From contig NZ_BMSX01000021.1 in the NCBI RefSeq assembly GCF_014649375.1, positions 124,001 through 188,000 on the forward strand: a stretch of DNA of 64,000 bases. The letters run 5' to 3'. Of this stretch, positions 41,923 through 50,354 are shown in pieces. Every line of letters starts with the position of its first letter. Positions within the stretch are counted from its first letter, which is position 1. Both the position numbers and the translations under genes were made by a program. The stretch comes from Streptomyces aurantiogriseus. GTDB lineage: Bacteria > Actinomycetota > Actinomycetes > Streptomycetales > Streptomycetaceae. A model generated the notes under the pieces. The model was not told the origin of the DNA and did no database searches. It saw nothing but the letters and a program-made list of their open reading frames with translations.

Positions 41923-42903
41923 GTGGGGATCGAGAGCGACCAGGTCGTCTACGAGTATCTGAGCCGCGTCGGAGACGTGGCCCAGCAGCGGCAGTTGTCG
42001 TCGGCCACGCGCATGCGGCTCGTCTCGGAGTTGCGCAACGAGATCGACCGGCGCCGGGCCAAGGCGCCCTTGGACAGTCCCGCCGCCGTCCGCCGTATCA
42101 TCGCCCGCCTCGGCAGCCCGGACGAGGTCGTCGCGGCCGCGGCCGGTGACGGTCCCGGTGTGCCGGAGGCGCGGGAGCCCTCCGTTCCCGCACAGCGGGA
42201 CCGTCGAGGTGAGGAGGAGCGGCCGAAGGGGATCCGGCGGATCGTGCCGCGCCCCCGTCCGCGCTCCGACGTACCCCCGACCGCCCCCTCGGACGTACCG
42301 TCCCCGCCGCACCGGGCCGGCGCACACGAACTCGGCGACACCACGGAGACCCCCGACTGGTGGCGGCGCGAGCCCGACCCCCTCTTGCTCGGCGACGAGG
42401 TGCCGGGATTCGTGGGCGGCGTGGAGATCCCGGACATGCTCAAGCCTCCGCCGTCCAAGGAGAAGGAGGTGGTGGAGGCGGAGCGGGCGGAGAGCGCGGC
42501 GGACGAAGGGGTCGCGGACGAGGCTCCCGCCCGTCGTCGCCGCCGGCTCCCCTCCCTCCGCCCCGGTCGCTGGAGCAACCCCCTCCTCCTGATCGCCGCC
42601 GGCTGCCTCGTCGTCGGGGCGGTGATCGGGAAGTGGCCCGTGTTGCTCGTGGGCTGGCTCATCGCCTACGCCTCACGCCGGCTGACCGAGCGGGAGACGC
42701 AGTGGGCGGTCATGGTGCTGCCCGGGTTGTCGGTCGCGGCCGGTGTCGTCTGGCTGTGGGGCCGGACCGAGGGGCGCTGGGGCGCTCCCATCGCCGAGGG
42801 ACAGATGAACGACGCGGTCGGTGAGACCCTGCCGTGGGTGGTGCGGGGCGCGGCCGTGGCGTCGGCGTTGTTCCTGGTGTGGCGGTCACAGCGGGAGAGG
42901 TAG
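41923..42903 (+). CDS. Membrane protein with HAAS/DUF1700-like N-terminus
   Basis: A 326-residue protein. Residues 1-75 (YEYLSRVGDVAQQRQLSSATRMRLVSELRNEID) resemble the helical HAAS signalling module. A long charged Pro/Arg/Glu-rich linker follows (about 80-205). There are four hydrophobic segments from about residue 220 (LLLIAAGCLVVGAVIG, VLLVGWLIAYA, WAVMVLPGLSVAAGVVWLW, AAVASALFLVW). Function unknown. GTG 41923 is the only reasonable start. Confidence 0.8.
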   Translation: MGIESDQVVYEYLSRVGDVAQQRQLSSATRMRLVSELRNEIDRRRAKAPLDSPAAVRRIIARLGSPDEVVAAAAGDGPGVPEAREPSVPAQRDRRGEEERPKGIRRIVPRPRPRSDVPPTAPSDVPSPPHRAGAHELGDTTETPDWWRREPDPLLLGDEVPGFVGGVEIPDMLKPPPSKEKEVVEAERAESAADEGVADEAPARRRRRLPSLRPGRWSNPLLLIAAGCLVVGAVIGKWPVLLVGWLIAYASRRLTERETQWAVMVLPGLSVAAGVVWLWGRTEGRWGAPIAEGQMNDAVGETLPWVVRGAAVASALFLVWRSQRER

Positions 42904-42953
42904 ACGGGCAGGGCTTGCGGCGAGGGTCACTTCTCGTCCGACCGAGTCGGGAT

Positions 42954-43110
42954 GGGGGGTCTCCCCTGCGCGAGCGCAGCCGAGCGTGGGGTAGGTGGGC
43001 ACACGCCGGGGTCCAGGAGGCGGAGCACCCGGGCGGGGTTGAAGGGGCGGAGTCCCTCGGGCGGGGTCGAAGGGGCTGAGCACCCGGGGACGGGAAGCGT
43101 AGGGGCGGCG
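42954..43110 (+). repeat. Intergenic repeat cluster: family C palindrome plus three ~30-bp units
   Basis: 42954-42995 (GGGGGGTCTCCCCTGCGCGA, then GCGCAGCCGAGCGTGGGG) is the intergenic relative of the element inside otsA. It is followed by three tandem units built on GGCGGAGCACCCGGGCGGGG, GGCGGAGTCCCTCGGGCGGG and GGCTGAGCACCCGGGGACGG. Confidence 0.7.
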
Positions 43111-43146
43111 GGGGGCGAAACCACCGGATCCCGCCCCCTGGGCACA

Positions 43147-43785
43147 ATGACCCCCATGAGCCCCCAGCCCTCCCCGGCCCTCACCATCGGCTTCGACCTC
43201 GACATGACCCTCATCGACTCCCGCCCCGGCATCCACGCCGCCTACACGGCACTGGCCGAACGCACGGGCGCGTACATCGACGCCGACCTGGTGATCACAC
43301 GCCTGGGACCACCCCTGGAGGAGGAGATCGCCAACTGGTTCCCCGCAGAGCAGGTCTCCGCCATGGCCGACGTCTACCGCGAGCTGTACCCCACCCACGC
43401 GATCACCCGCACGCTCGCGATGACCGGTGCCCGCGAGGCCGTCGAGGCCGTGCAGGCGGCCGGCGGGCGGGCGATCGTCGTGACCGCCAAGTGGGAGCCC
43501 AACGCCAAGCTCCACCTGAAGCACCTCGGCATCGACGCCGACGCGGTCATCGGCAACCTGTGGGCCGAACAGAAGGCGGCGGCCCTGCGCGAGCACGACG
43601 CGAGCGTCTACGTCGGCGACCACGTCGGTGACATACGAGGCGCTCGCACGGCCGGCACGCTCGCGGTGTCCGTGGCGACCGGCCCGTGCAGCGCGGAGGA
43701 GCTGACCGGCGCCGGCGCGGACGTCGTCCTGCGGGACCTGACGGAGTTCCCGGCCTGGCTCACCGACCACCTCGCGGCAGCCTGA
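43147..43785 (+). CDS. HAD-superfamily phosphatase (Gph/PGPase-like)
   Basis: A 212-residue HAD hydrolase: motif I GFDLDMTLIDS (nucleophile Asp), motif II Thr in VVTAKWEPN, Lys in the cap-following region, and motif IV VYVGDHVGDIRGAR. A helical cap lies at about residues 25-90. It resembles phosphoglycolate phosphatases and pyrophosphatase PpaX, but DMT replaces the usual DGT. Substrate unknown. Two in-frame ATGs (43147 and 43156) are equally possible. Confidence 0.9.
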   Translation: MTPMSPQPSPALTIGFDLDMTLIDSRPGIHAAYTALAERTGAYIDADLVITRLGPPLEEEIANWFPAEQVSAMADVYRELYPTHAITRTLAMTGAREAVEAVQAAGGRAIVVTAKWEPNAKLHLKHLGIDADAVIGNLWAEQKAAALREHDASVYVGDHVGDIRGARTAGTLAVSVATGPCSAEELTGAGADVVLRDLTEFPAWLTDHLAAA

Positions 43786-43812
43786 AGCCCTGCCCGGCGC
43801 CGGCGCCCACCG

Positions 43813-44064
43813 TCACCTTCCGGCCGTCCGCGCCTGCCGCCGTCCCGCGGCCACCGACCGCAGCACACCGGCCCCCGCGATGACGAACCCGACACCCATG
43901 AGCATGCTCAATCCGAACATGTACGTCGGAAAAGGTGTCGTCCCCAGGAACAGCGGGGCGACCGTGACGAGAGTGGCCACGGCACCGATGAAGAACACGA
44001 TGGCACCGGCACGGATCAGTCGGTCACCGGGCGCGGCGGAATTCGTTTGGGTTTTGTCACGCAC
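43813..44064 (-). CDS. Small two-helix membrane protein
   Basis: An 83-residue protein with two hydrophobic helices (AGAIVFFIGAVATLVTVAPLF and MFGLSMLMGVGFVIAGAGVL) joined by a short loop, and a basic C-terminus, so both ends are probably cytoplasmic. No family is recognised. GTG 44064 is chosen since it starts the hydrophilic N-terminus RDKTQTNSAAPG. It is divergent from the cold-shock gene. Confidence 0.78.
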   Translation of the reverse strand: MRDKTQTNSAAPGDRLIRAGAIVFFIGAVATLVTVAPLFLGTTPFPTYMFGLSMLMGVGFVIAGAGVLRSVAAGRRQARTAGR

Positions 44065-44229
44065 CCGACCAGGGTAGTTCCCAGCGCGAAGGAACAACCG
44101 GGCGACGTCTTGTCACCCGCCCGCAGACCATTAGCCTTGGTACCGGCGGGTCATGGTCGACCCGCTGTAGTGCTATCAAGAGCCGTTTTCAGAAGCAGTT
44201 TTCCGACGAGTACGAGGACGAGGACAGAC

Positions 44230-44613
44230 GTGCCTACCGGCAAGGTCAAGTGGTTCAACAGCGAGAAGGGCTTCGGCTTTCTCTCCCGCGACGACGGCGG
44301 TGACGTCTTCGTCCATTCCTCGGTCCTCCCCGCCGGAGTCGAGACACTGAAGCCGGGTCAGCGCGTGGAGTTCGGCGTCGTGGCCGGACAGCGCGGCGAC
44401 CAGGCACTCTCCGTAGTCATCCTCGACCCGACCCCCTCGGTCGCGGCGGCCCAGCGCAAGAAGCCGGACGAACTGGCCTCCATCGTGCAGGATCTGACGA
44501 CCCTCCTCGAGAACATCACCCCGATGCTCGAGAAGGGCCGCTACCCCGACAAGGCCTCCGGCAAGAAGATCGCGGGCCTGCTGCGCGCGGTCGCCGACCA
44601 GTTGGACGTCTGA
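44230..44613 (+). CDS. Cold-shock domain protein with C-terminal extension
   Basis: A 127-residue protein: cold-shock domain at about 1-65 (GKVKWFNSEKGFGFLSRDDGG with RNP1, VFVHSSVL with RNP2) plus a helical 55-residue extension (ELASIVQDLTTLLENITPMLEKG...SGKKIAGLLRAVADQLDV). Two-part proteins of this kind are found in actinobacteria; the extension may be a partner-binding module. GTG 44230 is the only start giving the domain. Confidence 0.94.
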   Translation: MPTGKVKWFNSEKGFGFLSRDDGGDVFVHSSVLPAGVETLKPGQRVEFGVVAGQRGDQALSVVILDPTPSVAAAQRKKPDELASIVQDLTTLLENITPMLEKGRYPDKASGKKIAGLLRAVADQLDV

Positions 44614-44635
44614 GTCCGTTCGGACGTCCGAGCCC

Positions 44636-44719
44636 CTACGGGCAGTCGAGCGAGTCCGGACCGAGGGGCGGCACGAGCCCCTCGGCCGCCGCGCGCGTGA
44701 GCAGTCCGCGCACGGCCGC
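44636..44719 (-). pseudogene. Detached second 3' end of mqnD
   Basis: Read on the minus strand this encodes AAVRGLLTRAAAEGLVPPLG then PDSLDCP and a TAG stop. The first 51 bp are identical to 44831-44881 inside mqnD. The remainder encodes a diverged but homologous C-terminus (the intact gene ends ALGPEALSFP). It is a leftover end of another mqnD allele, lying 79 bp beyond the intact gene's stop. Confidence 0.8.
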
Positions 44720-44797
44720 GGCACCTTTTTCTGGCGTCCTTGCGCCGCTTCGCGGGCCGCGGACGGCTGTGCCGGACTCCGTCCGGCGGCCTGAGGT

Positions 44798-45676
44798 TCA
44801 GGGGAAGGAAAGGGCTTCGGGGCCCAGCGCCGGCACGAGCCCCTCGGCCGCCGCGCGCGTGAGCAGTCCGCGCACGGCCGCATAGCCGTCCTCGCCCAGG
44901 TCCGCCGTGAACTCGTTGACGTACAGGCCGATGTGCTGGTCGGCGACCGCCGGGTCCATCTCCTGGGCGTGCTCCATGACGTACGGGCGGGAGACCTCGG
45001 GGTCGTCCCAGGCGGCGCGGACGGATGTGCGGATCGACTCGGCGAGCAGGCGCAGCCTCTCCGGGCCCAGCGACCGCTTCGCGATGATCGCGCCCAGCGG
45101 GATCGGCAGGCCGGTCGTGGACTCCCAGTGCTCGCCCATGTCGGCGAGCTTGTGCAGGCCGTAGTTCTGGTACGTGAAGCGCGCCTCGTGGATGACCAGC
45201 CCCGCGTCGACCTTCCCGTCCCGCACCGCCGGCATGATCTCGTGGAACGGCATGACCACGATCTCCCCGACCCCGCCGGGGACCATGTCCGCCGCCCAGA
45301 GGCGGAAGAGCAGATACGCCGTCGACCTCTCGCTCGGTACGGCGACCGTACGTCCGGTGAGTCCCCCACCGCCGGCCGTGTGGGAGCCACCCCCGTCGCC
45401 CGGCTCACGGGTGAGCACCAGGGGCCCGCAGCCCCGGCCCAGCGCGCCCCCGCACGGCAGCAGCGCGTACTCGTCGAGGACGTACGGCAGCACCGCGTAC
45501 GACACCTTCAGCACGTCGTGCTCGCCGCGCTCCGCCATGCCGTTGGTGACGTCGATGTCCGCGAACGTCACGTCGAGCGCGGGCGCGCCCGGGACGCGGC
45601 CGTGGGCGAGGGCGTCGAAGACGAAGGTGTCGTTGGGGCAGGGGGAGTACGCGATCTGCAACTGGTCACCGGTCAT
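44798..45676 (-). CDS. mqnD: 1,4-dihydroxy-6-naphthoate synthase
   Basis: A 292-residue periplasmic-binding-protein-fold enzyme, last of the dedicated futalosine-pathway steps to 1,4-dihydroxy-6-naphthoate, the menaquinone precursor. The family opening YSPCPNDTFVFDALAHG, KVSYAVLPYVLDEYALLPCGGALG and the serine-rich nucleotide-free pocket segment VPSERSTAYLLFRLW are present. It is translationally coupled to mqnB, whose stop lies 8 bp inside it. The 3' end has a partial duplicate downstream. Confidence 0.95.
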   Translation of the reverse strand: MTGDQLQIAYSPCPNDTFVFDALAHGRVPGAPALDVTFADIDVTNGMAERGEHDVLKVSYAVLPYVLDEYALLPCGGALGRGCGPLVLTREPGDGGGSHTAGGGGLTGRTVAVPSERSTAYLLFRLWAADMVPGGVGEIVVMPFHEIMPAVRDGKVDAGLVIHEARFTYQNYGLHKLADMGEHWESTTGLPIPLGAIIAKRSLGPERLRLLAESIRTSVRAAWDDPEVSRPYVMEHAQEMDPAVADQHIGLYVNEFTADLGEDGYAAVRGLLTRAAAEGLVPALGPEALSFP

Positions 45677-46391
45677 GTGGGGTCCAACTCTCCAGGACGG
45701 GTGTGAGCTTCCCGAAGGCCGTGGTCAGCGCGGCCAGAGCGGCGCCGATGCGCCAGGCGGCCCGGTCGCGGGGGCCGACGGCGTTCGACACCGCGCGGAT
45801 CTCCAGCACGGGCGTGCCGTGCGCGGCGGCCGCCTCGGCGACCCCGAAGCCCTCCATGGCCTCGGCGAGGGCGCGCGGGTGGCGCTCGCGCAGGGCGGCG
45901 GCGCGGGCCGCGGTGCCGGTGACGGTGGAGACGGTGAGGACCGTGCCGGTGCGGGCTCCGGTGGCGGTCGCGGTCTGCCGTACGAGGGCGGGGGGCGGGC
46001 GGTGGGTGATCGCGCCGAAGCCCAGCTCGGTCACCGGCAGGAAGCCGTCGGCGGTCTCCGCGCCCAGGTCGGCGGCGGTGATCTCGTCGGCGACGACGAG
46101 GGAGCCCAGGGGGGCGTCGGGGGCGAAGCCGCCGGCGATGCCCGTCGAGACGACCAGGTCGTAGGGGGTGCCGGCGAGCGCGGCGGAGGTCAGTGCGGTG
46201 GCGGTGGAGGCGGCGGCGAGGGCGGGGCCCACGCCGGCGGCCAGGAGGTCGTACGTCTGCGGGGTGCGGTGCAGGGTCGCGCCGGGGAGGCGTACCTCGC
46301 GGGTCGGCCCGGCGAACGCCTGTGCCACCGCGTCCCTCTCCACGGGAACGGCGGTGGCCACAAGCAGGCGGAGCCCCGCGGCAGCGATCAG
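45666..46391 (-). CDS. mqnB: Futalosine hydrolase
   Basis: About 241 residues with the nucleosidase fold: LLVATAVPVERDAV, AAGVGPALAAASTA, VVSTGIAGGFAP, AEAMEGFGVAEAAAAHGTPVLEIRAVSNAVGPRDRA, the last containing the base-binding and catalytic region. It removes the base from futalosine in menaquinone synthesis. No ATG or well-placed GTG precedes the first strand. CTG at 46391 overlaps the preceding TGA (CTGA) and keeps the full fold, while GTG 46361 would cut into strand 1. I favour CTG, but this is uncertain. Confidence 0.85.
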   Translation of the reverse strand: MIAAAGLRLLVATAVPVERDAVAQAFAGPTREVRLPGATLHRTPQTYDLLAAGVGPALAAASTATALTSAALAGTPYDLVVSTGIAGGFAPDAPLGSLVVADEITAADLGAETADGFLPVTELGFGAITHRPPPALVRQTATATGARTGTVLTVSTVTGTAARAAALRERHPRALAEAMEGFGVAEAAAAHGTPVLEIRAVSNAVGPRDRAAWRIGAALAALTTAFGKLTPVLESWTPHDR

Positions 46392-46900
46392 TCGTCCTTC
46401 TCGAGCTTGAAGGACCACAGGCCGGTGACGGTCTGGCTGTCCTTCTTGCCGTCGCCCGCCTTGATGGAGACGAGGGTGGAGTCGCCCTGGGCGCCGTACT
46501 GGGCGTTGAAGAACACGCTGCCGGGGATGGTGCGGTACGTCTTGTCGCTGTCCTCGGTGAGCGGCTGACCGTTCATCAGGATCGTCCAGCGCTTCTTCGC
46601 CACGTCGGGGTCGACGCCGAAGCGGACGGTCTCGTCCGGGTCGACGCTGATCGACTTGATGTCCTTCTCCTTGAGGCACTCCGTGAGTTCGGCGGGCTTC
46701 AGGGCTGTGCCCTCGCCGCCGCAGGTGGCCTCTTCGCTGACCGAGGACTGGCCGACGGTGATCGTGGACAGGGGCGTCGGCTTGTCACAGGCCGACAGGA
46801 CGAGCAGTCCGGCGGAAACGGCGCCGGCGGCGGCGACGGCGCGGCGGCGTCGCACTACGCGGTGTACATCAGCGGCTTCGCCGCGGGGCAGCGTGGTCAT
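46388..46900 (-). CDS. DUF2771 lipoprotein
   Basis: A 170-residue protein with an arginine-rich start, hydrophobic core and lipobox LSAC at about residues 35-38, then a DUF2771 domain (FGVDPDVAKKRWTILMNGQPL, FFNAQYGAQGDSTLVSIK). It is anchored outside the membrane; the role is unknown. It overlaps the presumed mqnB start by 4 bp, so it is co-translated with the futalosine genes. Confidence 0.88.
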   Translation of the reverse strand: MTTLPRGEAADVHRVVRRRRAVAAAGAVSAGLLVLSACDKPTPLSTITVGQSSVSEEATCGGEGTALKPAELTECLKEKDIKSISVDPDETVRFGVDPDVAKKRWTILMNGQPLTEDSDKTYRTIPGSVFFNAQYGAQGDSTLVSIKAGDGKKDSQTVTGLWSFKLEKDD

Positions 46901-47006
46901 GGCCGAAGGCTATCGGGCACGTTCTGAGGTCTCTCTACGTGGGGGGCGGCGTGGCTGTGTGTTACGCCACGCGGGCCGGGGCGTGGCCGGTCACGCCGAT
47001 ACCCGG

Positions 47007-48440
47007 TCACGCCAGGTTCGTGCGCGGGGCGCCGCCGTGCCGGGCGGAGGACAGCAGGCCGCGGACCGTGGTGATCCAGCCGGTCGCCACGACGGCTGCG
47101 GCCACCGACAGGCCCACCGTGCCGTTCAGCGGCATCGCGATGCCCACAGCGCCGCCGAACACCCAGGACATCTGCAACAGCGTCTCCGAGCGCGCGAACG
47201 CCGACGTCCGCACCAGCTCCGGCACGTTCCGTTGGATCAGCGCGTCCAGGGACAGCTTGGACAGTGCCTGCGAGAAGCCGGCGACCGCCGCCAGGCACGC
47301 CACCACGAACGCCCCGAAGAAGACGGCCGCGGTGATCGCCGCGCCGAGGACGACCGCCACCAGCGTCACGATGATCAGCTCCGGCGCCCTGGAGCGCAGC
47401 CACGCCCCCACCGCCGTACCGACCGCGTTGCCCAGGCCCGCCGCGACGGCCACCATGCCGAGTGACACCGCCGCGCTCTGGCCGGTCAGCGGGTGCTCGC
47501 GCAGCAGGAACGCGAGGAAGAACGTCAGGAAGCCGGACAGCCAGCGCAGGGCGGCGTTCGCGCCCAGGGCGTGGGTGACGGCGATGCCGACCGTCCTGAG
47601 GCCGGGGCGCTTCACCGGGCGGCGGTGCGGACCGTGCAGGTGCTGCTCGTCCGCCGCGAGCAGCGCGGTGTCCTCGCCCTTCGCCGAATCGACCTTCGGG
47701 GGGAGGGTGAAGGAGAGGACCGTCCCCGCCACGAAGATCACGAAGGCGCCGTAGAGCGGGTAGCGCGGGCCGAGCGCCTGCAGGCCCACCCCCGCGGGTG
47801 CGGCGATGCCGGTGGCGAGGAGACCGCCCAGGGTGACGCGGGAGTTGGCCTTCACCAGGGAGAAACCCGGTGGCAGGAGGCGCGGGACGACGGCGCTTCT
47901 GACCACCCCGTACGCCTTCGACGCGACGAGGACGCCGAGCGCCGCCGGGTACATCTCGATGCTGCCGGTGACGACCGCGCCGGAGAGGACGAGGGCGAGC
48001 AGGGCGCGGGCGAGCATCGCGCCCGCCATGGCGGCCCGGCGGCCGTGCGGCAGGCGGTCCAGCAGCGGACCGATCACGGGGGCGAGAACGGTGAAGGGCG
48101 CCATGGTGATCGCGAGATACAGCGCCACCCGGCCGCGGGCCTCGTCGGTCGGCACGGAGAAGAAGACGGTGGAGGCGAGGGCGATGGTGATCATGACATC
48201 GCCGGCGCCGTTCACCCCGTGCAGCTCGATCAGCTTGCCCAGGCCGGACTCGCCGGCGCCGTGCGCGTGGGTGGCCTTGCGGATGCCTCGGGCGGTGCCT
48301 GTGAACGGGAGGTGCAGGGCACGGCCGATCGCGCGGACGGACCCTCGCTTCCGGCCCGAACCGCTCACCCGGCTCCTCCCCTTGTACCCCTTCGCCCCAC
48401 CGGTCCCGGTGGCGCCCTGGGGTGTCCTCGCGGTTGCCAC
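47007..48440 (-). CDS. MFS transporter
   Basis: A 477-residue membrane protein with a basic N-terminal cytoplasmic tail (about residues 1-60) and about 12 transmembrane segments (LAITMAPFTVLAPVIGPLLDRL with motif A-like residues, YGAFVIFVAGTVLSFTL, GMVAVAAGLGNAVGTAVGAWL and others). The substrate is unknown. It lies 106 bp upstream of the DUF2771-mqnB-mqnD unit on the same strand. Confidence 0.88.
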   Translation of the reverse strand: MATARTPQGATGTGGAKGYKGRSRVSGSGRKRGSVRAIGRALHLPFTGTARGIRKATHAHGAGESGLGKLIELHGVNGAGDVMITIALASTVFFSVPTDEARGRVALYLAITMAPFTVLAPVIGPLLDRLPHGRRAAMAGAMLARALLALVLSGAVVTGSIEMYPAALGVLVASKAYGVVRSAVVPRLLPPGFSLVKANSRVTLGGLLATGIAAPAGVGLQALGPRYPLYGAFVIFVAGTVLSFTLPPKVDSAKGEDTALLAADEQHLHGPHRRPVKRPGLRTVGIAVTHALGANAALRWLSGFLTFFLAFLLREHPLTGQSAAVSLGMVAVAAGLGNAVGTAVGAWLRSRAPELIIVTLVAVVLGAAITAAVFFGAFVVACLAAVAGFSQALSKLSLDALIQRNVPELVRTSAFARSETLLQMSWVFGGAVGIAMPLNGTVGLSVAAAVVATGWITTVRGLLSSARHGGAPRTNLA

Positions 48441-48761
48441 CCCGTCATAGTGCCCCGAGAAAGCTGTGCGTAGTGCGGTTACCGCGCGTACGACCGTGTG
48501 CTGTCCGGCTCGCTGTCCGGCGGACGGCCACGGGCGGGCCGGGGAATCATGGCGCCGGGCGCCGCAGAAACACCGTCGGTGTGGGCTGGGAGCTCGCGAA
48601 CAGGTAGCGTGCGTATCTCAGCCATCCCTCACAATGGATGGCACAGGTGCGCCCGAGCGCGATCGGCGCGGACGTCGACGCGGTCCCCAGGTCCGCTCCG
48701 TCCGCTCCACCGCCGGAGGCAACCGCACCCCTGGAGACGGCGTAGGAGAGAAGCGATACCT
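48441..48761. other. Divergent intergenic region, MFS / DUF3027 gene
   Basis: 321 bp without a supportable gene. One small dyad, GCCATCC at 48621-48627 with GGATGGC at 48636-48642, lies about 120 bp before the DUF3027 start. I see no recognised operator. Confidence 0.4.
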
Positions 48762-49688
48762 GTGAGCGCAGCGATCACGCGAAGCCGCACCCCCGACCGC
48801 CTGTGCGCCGAGGCCGTCGACCTCGCCCGCACCGCGGCAGAGGAGGCCGCCGCGCCCGGCGTGGTCGGGGAGCACGCCGGCGTGCTGTCCGAGGGCGACC
48901 GCGTGGTGACGCACTTCTTCGAGTGCCGCGAGCTCGGCTACCGGGGCTGGCGCTGGGCGGTGACGGTCGCGCGCGCTTCGCGGGCGAAGGTCGTGACCCT
49001 GGACGAGGTGGTCCTGCTGCCCGGCCCGGACGCGGTCCTGGCACCCGAGTGGGTCCCGTGGAGCGAACGCCTCCGCCCCGGCGACATGGGCCCGGGCGAC
49101 CTGCTCCCCACCGACGCCGAGGACCTCCGCCTGGAGCCGGGCTACACCGGCGAGGAGGCCCCGGCGCCGAACTCGGCCGTCTCCGAGGAGATGGCGGAGC
49201 TGGCGGAGGCGGAGGACGCGGAGGTGACGGCGGGCCCGCCGGCGAAGCTCCCGACGACCCCGGCGCGCGGCTCGATCGCCGCGGTCGCGGAGGAACTCGG
49301 CATGCGCCGGGCCCGGGTCCTCTCCCGCTACGGCCTCCACACCGCCGCCGACCGCTGGGAGGAGGCCTACGGCTCCAAGACCCCCATGGCCCAGGCAGCC
49401 CCCGCCTCCTGCGTCACCTGCGGCTTCCTCACCCCCATCGGCGGCTCCCTCGGCCAGGCCTTCGGCGTCTGCGCGAACGAGTTCTCGCCGGCCGACGGTC
49501 GCGTCGTCTCCCTGGCGTACGGCTGCGGCGGCCACTCCGAGGCCGCGGTCATGCCCAAGCCGCCCCGTCCGGCCCCGCCGGTGATCGACGAGACGAGGGT
49601 GGACCCCTTCCCGCTGCGACCGGCGGCGGATTCGGGTTCGGTGCCGGTGGTGACGGACGAGGACGCGGCGGAACTGGGGCACTCGTAA
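48762..49688 (+). CDS. DUF3027 protein
   Basis: A 308-residue protein with the DUF3027 pattern: RLCAEAVDLARTAAEEAA at the N-terminus, VVTHFFECRELGYRGWRWAVTVARA, VLLPGPDAVLAPEWVPWSERL, then an acidic linker, and a C-terminal zinc-like set CVTCGFLTP ... GVCANEF. It is restricted to actinobacteria with no known role, and has no membrane helix. GTG 48762 is preceded by AGGAGAGAAG. Confidence 0.88.
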   Translation: MSAAITRSRTPDRLCAEAVDLARTAAEEAAAPGVVGEHAGVLSEGDRVVTHFFECRELGYRGWRWAVTVARASRAKVVTLDEVVLLPGPDAVLAPEWVPWSERLRPGDMGPGDLLPTDAEDLRLEPGYTGEEAPAPNSAVSEEMAELAEAEDAEVTAGPPAKLPTTPARGSIAAVAEELGMRRARVLSRYGLHTAADRWEEAYGSKTPMAQAAPASCVTCGFLTPIGGSLGQAFGVCANEFSPADGRVVSLAYGCGGHSEAAVMPKPPRPAPPVIDETRVDPFPLRPAADSGSVPVVTDEDAAELGHS

Positions 49689-49913
49689 CCGGCGCCGCCT
49701 CGGGATCGGCCTGACATCGCGCCCCCGCTCACCTGTCACCTACTGTTACGCAATCGTGACAGGTAGTGCCAGGGGCGGCCCGGCCTCCGGGCAGCTCCTG
49801 GACCACACCGGGTGGATCGACGTCCAGCGCGGCCTGCTCGAATCAAGTGCGGCGAGAGTGGTCGGCCGAGGTCCTCCGGACTTCGGCCGGTGCCTTCGAG
49901 TGGTGCCGCCGAA

Positions 49914-50290
49914 CCTTGGGGTGCGGGGAGGTAGTTCCCCGCCGGGGTTGGGGGCGGAGCCCCCGGGTGCCTCGTTGACCGGCTGAGTCGGCTGAGTCGG
50001 GTGGGCGAGTGGGCGGGACCTGGGGTGCTGGGGGCGGAGTCCTCGCCGGGGTTGGGGGCGGAGCCTCGGGTGTGGTGGTCGTTCGACCGGCTGGGCTGGG
50101 CGAGTCCTGGGGTGCTGGGGGCGGAGTCCCCGCCGGGGTTGGGGGCGGAGCCCCGGGTGTGGTGGCGCCGTTCAACCGGCCGGGTTGGGCGAGTCCTGGG
50201 GTGCTGGGGGCGGAGTCCCCGTCGGGGTCCGGGGCGGAGCCCCGGGGTGGGTGCGCTTGCAACCGGCCGAGTCGGGCGGGTGGGTGGGCA
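49914..50290 (+). repeat. Tandem array of about 88-bp repeats
   Basis: Units begin CTGGGGTGCTGGGGGCGGAG at 50020, 50107 and 50196, giving periods of 87 and 89 bp. Each continues with a CGCCGGGGTTGGGGGCGGAG-like core and a less conserved CAACCGGCCGGGTTGGGCGA-like tail. A degenerate unit starts at about 49914. The array fills most of the 666-bp gap between the DUF3027 and sacsin-like genes, and nothing else is seen in that gap. Confidence 0.8.
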
Positions 50291-50354
50291 AGGGATTCGC
50301 GGCCCGCAGAGCGCGGTACCTTCGAGCTCACGCCGATGAGGAGAGTGAACCGAC

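Noticed and set aside
49914..50290. Possible CRISPR array
   Set aside because: Units are about 88 bp, contiguous and without unique spacers of constant length; no cas genes are in the window.
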